The position numbers were made by a program, and so were the translations under genes. The notes beneath the pieces were generated by a model. The model saw only the letters and a program-made list of their open reading frames with translations. It was not told the DNA's origin and searched no databases. From contig ML976762.1 of NCBI GenBank assembly GCA_010015655.1, positions 62,001 through 126,000 of the forward strand: a DNA stretch of 64,000 nucleotides, in the 5' to 3' direction. Shown here piece after piece: positions 57,477 to 64,000 of the stretch. The stretch is from Bimuria novae-zelandiae CBS 107.79. Its lineage: Eukaryota; Ascomycota; Dothideomycetes; Pleosporales; Didymosphaeriaceae. The number at the start of each line of letters is the position of its first letter. Position 1 is the first letter of the stretch.

Positions 57477-58477
57477 TGCGCTCTATCCGGTCGGTCGTTG
57501 CTTCCAAGGAATTTTGGCTGTTGAGGCTGGGAAATGGAAACGAAATTTCTAACTGTAAGGAAGCTTCTGGATACAAGTAAGGCTGAGGGAACACAGAGTA
57601 TGCACTAAGAACAGAGAATGATGTCGGGGTACGACCCTTTTTATCGCTGTTCTCATGTGTTGACTCACTGTGTCACCTACGTAGGACTGACTTAACCTTC
57701 CGCTCATCTGAACTAATATGAAACTAGGACAGGTTCGACGTCGGGATCGTAAGTTCTATGAACTACGATCATACGAGCACACTTCTGGAAAAATCCAATA
57801 CGAATGGGAGGAAAGTACGGCCACTTCGCATATGACAAGACAATCACAGACGATCGAATTCCCTCAAGCCGTCGAAGAGCTGTCTGATTCTTGACAGGGA
57901 GAGCAACTCAGTAACAGTAGCCGGCCTCCGCTTGAATTATTTAGAATACCCTACCGCTTCCGTTGCCCGCACGCCCGGGATGTGCCAATTATGATTTGGT
58001 TTGCAACATGCTATATGTTCAACCGGCCGTAATCTGCACAGAGATGCATGCTTGAACGATATGCATCGCATACCTCACGAACAATGTGAACTGGCGATCC
58101 AGATGCAACCCGTGGACGCGCCCAAGACGGCCAGCATACCTAGCGACTCAGCTCGACCGAGCGTCTCGGCGCTCTAGAAATGGAGGATCAAGGTTGTATG
58201 GATATGCTGCCTGCAAGACCTGCATACATCGTTGTAATGAGTGGATTCCGCTATTGCTTCCGCAGTCGTACTCAGAGGAGCGCGGATTAGAGGAGGGGGC
58301 GTGGGCGATGAGGTGGGAGGACAAGTATAAAGTTTCGCGATCACCATCCACTATCGAGGCAGTCACTACATCCTCTATCGTTCGAATCTCTCATCTAGTC
58401 TATCTATCTAGACCAGTTGTCTATCACGCTTCTTTGTGACACGTTAAGCTCGTCGTTCCTCATCTCCTTAGGGGTTT
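57477..58477. other. Spacer with a few short frames
   Basis: 1 kb. A 117-codon plus-strand frame (58086-58436) and its minus-strand shadow exist, but neither shows a motif. Nothing else was seen. Confidence 0.35.
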
Positions 58478-58890
58478 CTCATCATTTTTGACGTCCTCCG
58501 GCATTAGAGCCCTCACCCATCAAGAGTCCGTTCCTACAGCAACTGCCGTTTGCTGTACCAAGGCAACTCAAATCCATTGCCCTATACGCCGCAATATTCC
58601 AAAGTGAGAACAGTAGTACCCGATGCTAGATAGGGCGAGAAGAGGCGTATAAAGGCCACAATCAAACCGAGTTCTTCTATCAAAGCATCAGCCTCATATC
58701 GCGCTGCTTTTGGCTAAGCCAAGCTCACCATCCGTCATATCTATCATTATTGTTGACGCCTTCCTCCAGCAGCTGAGCCCTCACCGTCAAGAGTCTGTTC
58801 ATACGCCGTTAGCTGTACTAAGCCAACTCGAAGCTTTCGTATTAGCTAACGTTACGATTAAGGTAAGAGCAACAGTGCTCAGTGCTAGAT
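58478..58890 (+). repeat. Two diverged direct copies of a ~160-bp sequence
   Basis: Copy 1 (about 58478-58640) and copy 2 (about 58738-58890) share in order GACGYC.TCC, GCCCTCACC..TCAAGAGTC, GTTC.TAC, TAGCTGTAC..GCCAACTC and AGTGCTAGATAG. Identity is moderate by eye. No coding content. Probably a relic of a duplicated non-coding element. Confidence 0.5.
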
Positions 58891-58956
58891 AGTATATTAA
58901 TCGTTAGCGTTAGACCACATTCGCTACCCTTCACATCCTACTTCCAGAACTGCACC

Positions 58957-59115
58957 ATGCCCGTCGGCCAATCGAATTCCCCAAGCCAATTGGGCACCTA
59001 CAGCACGCCGAATACTTCTCAACTCCCACCACAGCAGGGGACCAACGACGGTACTAGCCAAACTCAGAATAGCCATTCACCCCAGGAAATGCTAACAACA
59101 AAAGTCAAATATTGA
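58957..59115 (+). CDS. Short Ser/Gln-rich frame, possible gene fragment
   Basis: ATG in good context (CTGCACCATGCCC) at 58957; 52 residues, MPVGQSNSPSQLGTYSTPNT.., Gln/Ser/Asn/Pro-rich, with a stop at 59113-59115. No motif. It could be the N-terminus of a truncated gene or chance. Confidence 0.2.
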   Translation: MPVGQSNSPSQLGTYSTPNTSQLPPQQGTNDGTSQTQNSHSPQEMLTTKVKY

Positions 59116-59249
59116 ATCTCTCTTTTGGATTCCAACCCTGGGACTAAAACCCTAAATCCTAAAGAAGCTTTCCTAAATAATTATTCGAATATAGTTTTTC
59201 AGAATTGGGAATTGGGCATGTCGGTCCGGAAATGTCTGATACGCATGGG

Positions 59250-59413
59250 CCAAGGTCCCGCGCGGGCTGCTCCCACGTGGGCGGCGCTCCCCTGAGGACA
59301 GATCCCACTTTGATGGGTTAGATCTTGCGGACCAAGTTCCCGTGCGGGTTGACCCCACGTGGGCGGAGCGTCCCTGAGGGCAGGGCCCACTTGATGAATT
59401 AGGACATGCGGCC
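59250..59413 (+). repeat. Tandem duplication, two 82-bp units
   Basis: Unit 1 (59250-59331) and unit 2 (59332-59413) both read CCAAG.TCCCG.GCGGG.TG, CCCACGTGGGCGG, CCCTGAGG and CCCACTT..ATG. Each contains the palindrome CCCACGTGGG. GC-rich. It resembles part of a larger repeat or a regulatory tract; family unknown. Confidence 0.75.
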
Positions 59414-60959
59414 TATCAGTCCCTACGCCTTAAGCGCCCGCACACCACAGTTTGCCCGTGTGGGTAAAATATCTGTGCAGTTAATTCAACTATACAGTTA
59501 ATTTGACCGTAGCGCAAACGCCCGCATGCCGCAACTGCCTGTGCACCATAATCCTATACCGCTCATAACGCCGTACCCCTCTTTTGTTCCCCATAGGATG
59601 CCCCATGCAGGGCGGAGGATCCGACTGTTATCATGGGGCTGACTTGGAAGGGCGGCTTGAATGAATGCATTATGCGGGTGAACGGCCGAATCGCTGCCTG
59701 GGAACTGGAAGCCCCAAGCGGGGACACGGTAACGGAGCAGAGGATTCGTCCAGCGCATTTGACCAAGTGAGTGGGCCGCAGTATAGGCGTACCGGAGCCG
59801 AGACAATGGCGTGAGAGCTACGCATTCGTCCCGTGACAATGGAAAGGGAGAGGGGCACAGCAATTGCCATCGGCGACTCCGGAGCAGGGAACGGGTTTTA
59901 CGAAATCTCGTAAATCCGGCATGGCCATGCAGCGGATAGTGAGCTCCGCCCTTCATTTGTAACTGCCTGGCTTGAAATGGGCTAGAGGATTCAGCTTCAG
60001 CAGCTGCAAGCGCCCAAAGGCTGAGCAGGGTAGGCGGCCGGGTAGCGTTGCACTTCGACGTTACTTCCACGGCAGACACGCTATGAGAGGCGGAGCATCC
60101 CGAAACCATGCGGACGAAATTAGTTTCTTATGCAAGAGACTGACCGCGTTATCATCGAGAGATCCTGTCCGAGCGTGACACTGGATAACGGAGCGGATTG
60201 GCGGAGCATAGTCGACCGGAGGAACAGGGTGCGGGAGGTAAAGTAGTCCGAGCTGAGGCAGCGCATGAAGAATATGCAGTGTGCCTTCCGCTAAGTCATG
60301 CGTGAGGCAGTGCGTTGCAGGAGCGCCAATGTCTCGGCGAACTGGAGGAGGAAAGGGAAGGTGACTGGGATGAGGATTCAAGGCTCATCAGCCACTGGAA
60401 GCGCTAGACCGTTAGACCGTGCCACGGGAAGGGCGGCCGTCCTTTCTTCAGTCTTAGTTTGTGCGGTACAAGCTGGAGGCGAGAAGGTTTTTGGGCCAGA
60501 GGGACAGAGGGACAGAGAGACGCGTCTTGCTTCGTGGAACCGCTGCGCGAAGAAGTCTAGAGTGCGTTGTGCAGCCGCGGTGCTTCCGGCGCATGCGAAG
60601 GCTCAAGATGGGCTGGCCTCGTTACAGAAGAGGAAATGGACAGAGACGACGGTGCGGTAACAACGAATCGAGTATCGAGCGCCGACGAAGGCAACGCAGT
60701 TCTGACTCTGCCGCGCGGGCGATTAGGTTTGAGAAAATGCCTCATGCAGGAAGGGGGCGGATGGCGCAGGATGGCGCGGATGGCTGGAGGAGGAGGGGGG
60801 ATCGCGGATAGATGGTTGAGAGTAGAGAGAAAAGGGAGGGTAAATGACGGCGGGCGAGGGAGCACTTTTATGATGGAGGTCGACGTTGATTGCCTGTTCA
60901 GGCGTAGCGCGGAACCCTAGACAAGACCCGGATTGCCCGAATGGGGTGCCTCTATTTCC
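59414..60959. other. GC-rich stretch of unclear content
   Basis: Long open frames occur on both strands because of high GC. The longest is 59498-60109 on minus (203 codons), with no recognisable domain and no clear splice-linked continuation. The minus strand of 60560-60900 is strongly pyrimidine-rich (CCTCCC, CTCTCTAC), like a fungal promoter/leader reading leftwards. So an unrecognised minus-strand gene is possible. I could not define one. Confidence 0.3.
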
Positions 60960-63196
60960 TAATACAGGCTTGCTATCTAATTATTTACTTAAATAATAAG
61001 CTAATTATTACTTATAGCCTAAGCAAGTTTAAGTTAAGTACTAACTACTTAAAATAATAAACACATAGCTCCTTAATAGCCTAAAGTAGCAAACCTACCT
61101 TTATTTAAGGGAAAATAGAACTAATAGCGTATTTAGTAAGTATAAATAGACTATAAAATTTAAGAAAATAAATAAGCCCTTAGAGGCCTTTTAAAGTATA
61201 TTATAAGGTACCTAAAAGGACGCACGGCCTTTATTAGCCTAGTATATATTAAAAAGAATTCTAGTTATACTATAAGAGAATTTTAGGTATTTTAAAAAAA
61301 CTTATTTTAAAACCTAATAAAAGAAGAAATTGCTTAGAATAAATTTATAAGCTTTAATAAAGAGTAATAAAGTTAAGTAACTTTAATATACTATTTAACT
61401 AATTACCTATAAAGGCTAGAGAAATAGATAATAAAGGAATATTAAAAATTATTTAGTAATAAGCTATATAAGCGGACCTCTAGGATTAGATAATTAGTAT
61501 AGAGGTAGGCTAGGATTAGACCTTATAAAGGCTATAGGACTAGGTAGCCTTTATAGAAAAGAATCTATTTTAGAACTGCTTATAATAATCGCGATTCTAA
61601 GGGAAAGTATCTATAAATAATACTATAAATTAGAAGCCCACTTCCTAGGTTAAAACAAGAAGGGCCCTGTAGCGAAAGTCTAGAGGAGAGAGCAAGCGCG
61701 AATAGGCCACATAAGTATCTAACAGCGTACTCTAGAAGCAAGGTAAAGAAGGCACCTATTTTTATTATAGTAAAAAGGAGTACTATATAAGTTAGTACTC
61801 CCTTTTACTAGCTTAGAGGCTAAGCAAAACGTAGGCTAGCTAGTTAAAGGCAAAAAAAAAAGAATAACTTTATAAAAAATACTATTAATAAAGAGTTAAA
61901 AAACTAAGTTCTCTCGCCTAAGGGCGCAGATAAGAGAAGAAAAAGCTAAGCAAAGACTCTAAAATTAGTTATAATAACTTTAAAAAAAAAGAGCTAAATT
62001 TAACACTAATTATTATATATATACTAGTAAATAATACCACGTTTATATCTATAATAATTAATTCTAGAAAATTAACGTATAGGTTTATTTTTAAAAATTT
62101 GTCTAAAAGGCAGGCCTAGAGCGTAATAACCTAAAAAAAAATAAAGTCCTTAAAGTAAATAGCTAGGTATTATATATAAGTTAGACTATAGAGGTAGAGA
62201 TTAATATAGAGGGCTATATAGAATAGTGTTAATTATAAATCTTTAAAGGAGAAGAAGAGTACAATATAATTTTAAGTAAACTATAACTAATTTAGAATTA
62301 TATTAGCGTAGCCCTAGCTAAGAAGTTTATCTAAATAGGGACGACTAGGGTATATATTAAAAATAAAAAGAGAAATTAGCGTCTTAAAGTTTATAAAAAG
62401 TAATTATAGGCACTCTATTAGCGTTAGACTAAAAAAACTAAAAGTTATAAAATAGGTTAAGGGTCTTTACAGCGTTACTAAAAAAATATCTAAAAGGTAT
62501 TAACCCTAAAATCTAAAATAGACCGAAAGGAGGCGCTTTTAGAGGAGTTTAAAAACCTTTAAAAAGTATTCTTAAAAAAAGAAGTAGACTACTTACACCC
62601 TTATTAAGGTATAGGAATTAACTATTTTATCTTACTAATAAAAGAATAGTATTACTCTAGAGATTCTTTATAGCCACCTTTATAATATATTAAGAGAGGA
62701 ACTCCTAGTACTTAAAAAAAAGCTAATATAGTATTTAGATTATAGTTTTATTTAAGTTAGTAATTTATATAATTATTTCTATACTTAGAAATAAAAGTAG
62801 GGTAAAGGTACTTATTATAAGTATTAGCCTTTTTACTATTCCCCTGTCTTGCTCCCCTTCTTTAGGTAGAGTATAGTTTTCTATAGTACTTTTATTTTAC
62901 TTATTACCTATAACTATGCTAGAGTCCTCTTATTCTATAAGGTGCTAGATGTGGCGTATCTACTCCCCTTAAGTAGGCAGGTCGTACCTTCCTATAATAG
63001 TTCTATATAAAGTCTCTCCTTTAGAGAGGCTCCTTCTAGGCTATCTATAATAAGGCCGCGCGTTTATGTAACCTATACTCCTAATTACGGACGTGTGCCC
63101 TCTATAAAGGACTTAGCCTACCCTTTTATATTCTATTTTATCTAATTAAGCGCCTATTAGGGCCTTTATTTCTTAATTACTTACTAAAGAGGAGCT
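60960..63196 (+). mobile_element. Ty3/gypsy gag-pol relic, RIP-degraded
   Basis: AT-rich and stop-filled. On plus, around 62540-62720, the text EFKNL-KVFLKKEVDYLHPY..GIGINYFILL..RDSL-PPL-YI is the lead into a gypsy reverse transcriptase (HRPYDH.IEL..PP.GPLY). Gag-like fragments precede it (61150-61480). No LTR pair was found. The relic ends where the pogo-type element begins (63199). Confidence 0.65.
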
Positions 63197-63198
63197 TA

Positions 63199-64000
63199 AC
63201 GTGTCCGTGCGCGTGATGCGCGGATTCGCGTGATGCGCGGGCAACACCAAAACACCCTTAACTTTAACACGCGACAACTCCACCAATATGGATCTAATTT
63301 AAGCTACGATTGATGATATTGAATTATTAAAGCTAGGCGAAGCTTTCTCGTACACAAAAACTGCTGCTAAATATGGTGTTGTACGGTCTACATTAATCCG
63401 AAGGCATAGAGGAATAACGCGCCCTACACAAGTCAAGAACTCTAGCTAGCAAAAGCTCACCCCACAGCAAGAGGAGGAGCTTGTACGATATATTAAAAGA
63501 CTCACAGAGAGACATATACCTCCTACTAGAGAGATGATACGGAACTTTGCCTTAATAATAGCAAAGGAGCCAGTCAGCGAGAGCTGGGTTACCCGCTTTA
63601 TTAACTAATACAGCATTTATCTTATCTCGCAATGGACCGTCGGGATAGACAGTAATCGCCACAACGCTAATTTAGTGGATAAATATCGCCTCTATTTTAA
63701 CCTTCTATATAGTAAGATAGATCAATATCGCATAGATCCTCGTTATATCTACAATATGGATGAAAAAGGTGTCCTGATCGGTATTGTTAGTAGATTAAAG
63801 AGAATATTCAGCAGACGAATGTGGGAGAAGAAGGAGGTTAGAGCATTACTCTAAGATAGCAATCGCGCATGGATCACGCTCCTGGCATGTATCTGCGCTA
63901 ATAGATCAGCTCTGTCGCCAAGCCTTATCTATAAGGCTGCCAACAAGGGCATCCAATCAAGCTGGGTAGAGGATATTAAGGCAGGATATTATAAAGTCTT
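63199..64000 (+). mobile_element. Pogo-type DNA transposon, left end, cut by window end
   Basis: After TA at 63197-63198 comes a GC-rich end (ACGTGTCCGTGCGCGTG..) with a short internal direct repeat CGCGTGATGCGCGG (about 63210 and 63227). The transposase frame follows at 63288. The right end is outside the window. The TA target and family fit pogo/Fot1. Confidence 0.7.
63288..64000 (+). pseudogene. Pogo-type transposase, partial and RIP-damaged
   Basis: ATG at 63288. One frame reads a Psq-like helix-turn-helix (LGEAFSYTKTAAKYGVVRST), a CENP-B-type part (LTPQQEEELVRYIKRL, ESWVTRFIN), then YIYNMDEKGVLIGI with the first catalytic Asp, and AWITLLACICANRS..SPSLIYKA. Four in-frame stops (63300 TAA, 63447 TAG, 63606 TAA, 63852 TAA) stand mostly where Gln is plausible. 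Less mutated than the 7-9 kb relic of the same family. Continues past the window edge. Confidence 0.85.

Noticed and set aside
58370..58400. tRNA-like B box (GTTCGAATCTC)
   Set aside because: No matching A box or cloverleaf stems around it.
59498..60109. 203-codon minus-strand frame in GC-rich DNA
   Set aside because: Long frames are expected by chance at this GC content. No domain, odd composition and no consistent start or splice context; left as unclear region rather than a gene.

Overview
The window comes from a filamentous ascomycete (Pezizomycotina), most likely a Dothideomycete of the Pleosporales type. The evidence is 48-68 nt spliceosomal introns, genes typical of that group, a sharp two-compartment base composition, and transposon relics whose stop codons are almost all TAG/TAA where W or Q is expected. 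That pattern is the mark of repeat-induced point mutation (RIP). A 695-base run of N at 5203-5897 shows it is a draft assembly.

Layout. 0-4.4 kb: a GNAT acetyltransferase of the AANAT/polyamine type and an RTA1-family membrane protein. 4.9-6.6 kb: a Tc1/mariner element with intact ends and a broken transposase. 6.7-17.7 kb: a diverged tandem array built from short TTTTAGTC boxes spaced about 46-48 bp, each set closed by a TATA-like TTATATACC about 58 bp downstream. It is split by two RIP-degraded DNA transposons (6988-9096 and about 9099-12643). 18.1-25.3 kb: a housekeeping island with cystathionine beta-lyase (minus), a possible small membrane protein (minus), a 701-aa WD40/DUF2415 protein (minus) and mitochondrial Hsp70 (plus). 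The last two diverge from a shared promoter that holds a perfect heat-shock element. 25.9-27.6 kb: the same box/TATA array in the opposite orientation, so the two arrays face each other across the island.

27.6-45.7 kb: AT-rich, RIP-degraded nested transposons. A Ty3/gypsy element contains a complete-length Ty1/copia element and a small LTR element; a second copy of the small LTR element sits in another relic; a Fot1/pogo element sits inside a 17-bp minisatellite. 46.3-48.5 kb: relic of a DUF3435 tyrosine recombinase, the family that includes Starship captains. 48.5-57.5 kb: a mosaic of accessory genes, mostly broken by single nonsense mutations: a STAND/TPR receptor fragment, two members of an unnamed fungal family, an intact F-box-like gene, and a secreted Lys-rich protein with a nucleotidyltransferase-like domain. 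57.5-60.9 kb: gene-poor GC-balanced sequence with short repeats. 61-64 kb: RIP-degraded gypsy gag-pol, then a pogo-type transposase cut by the window end.

The 18-25 kb genes are ordinary metabolism and proteostasis genes with no evident functional link. The most unusual structure is the phased TAGTC-box/TATA array, which I cannot assign to any family I know. Second is the DUF3435 relic followed by accessory genes, which could be the remains of a giant mobile element. Nothing here was aligned by computer; families were assigned by eye from translated motifs.
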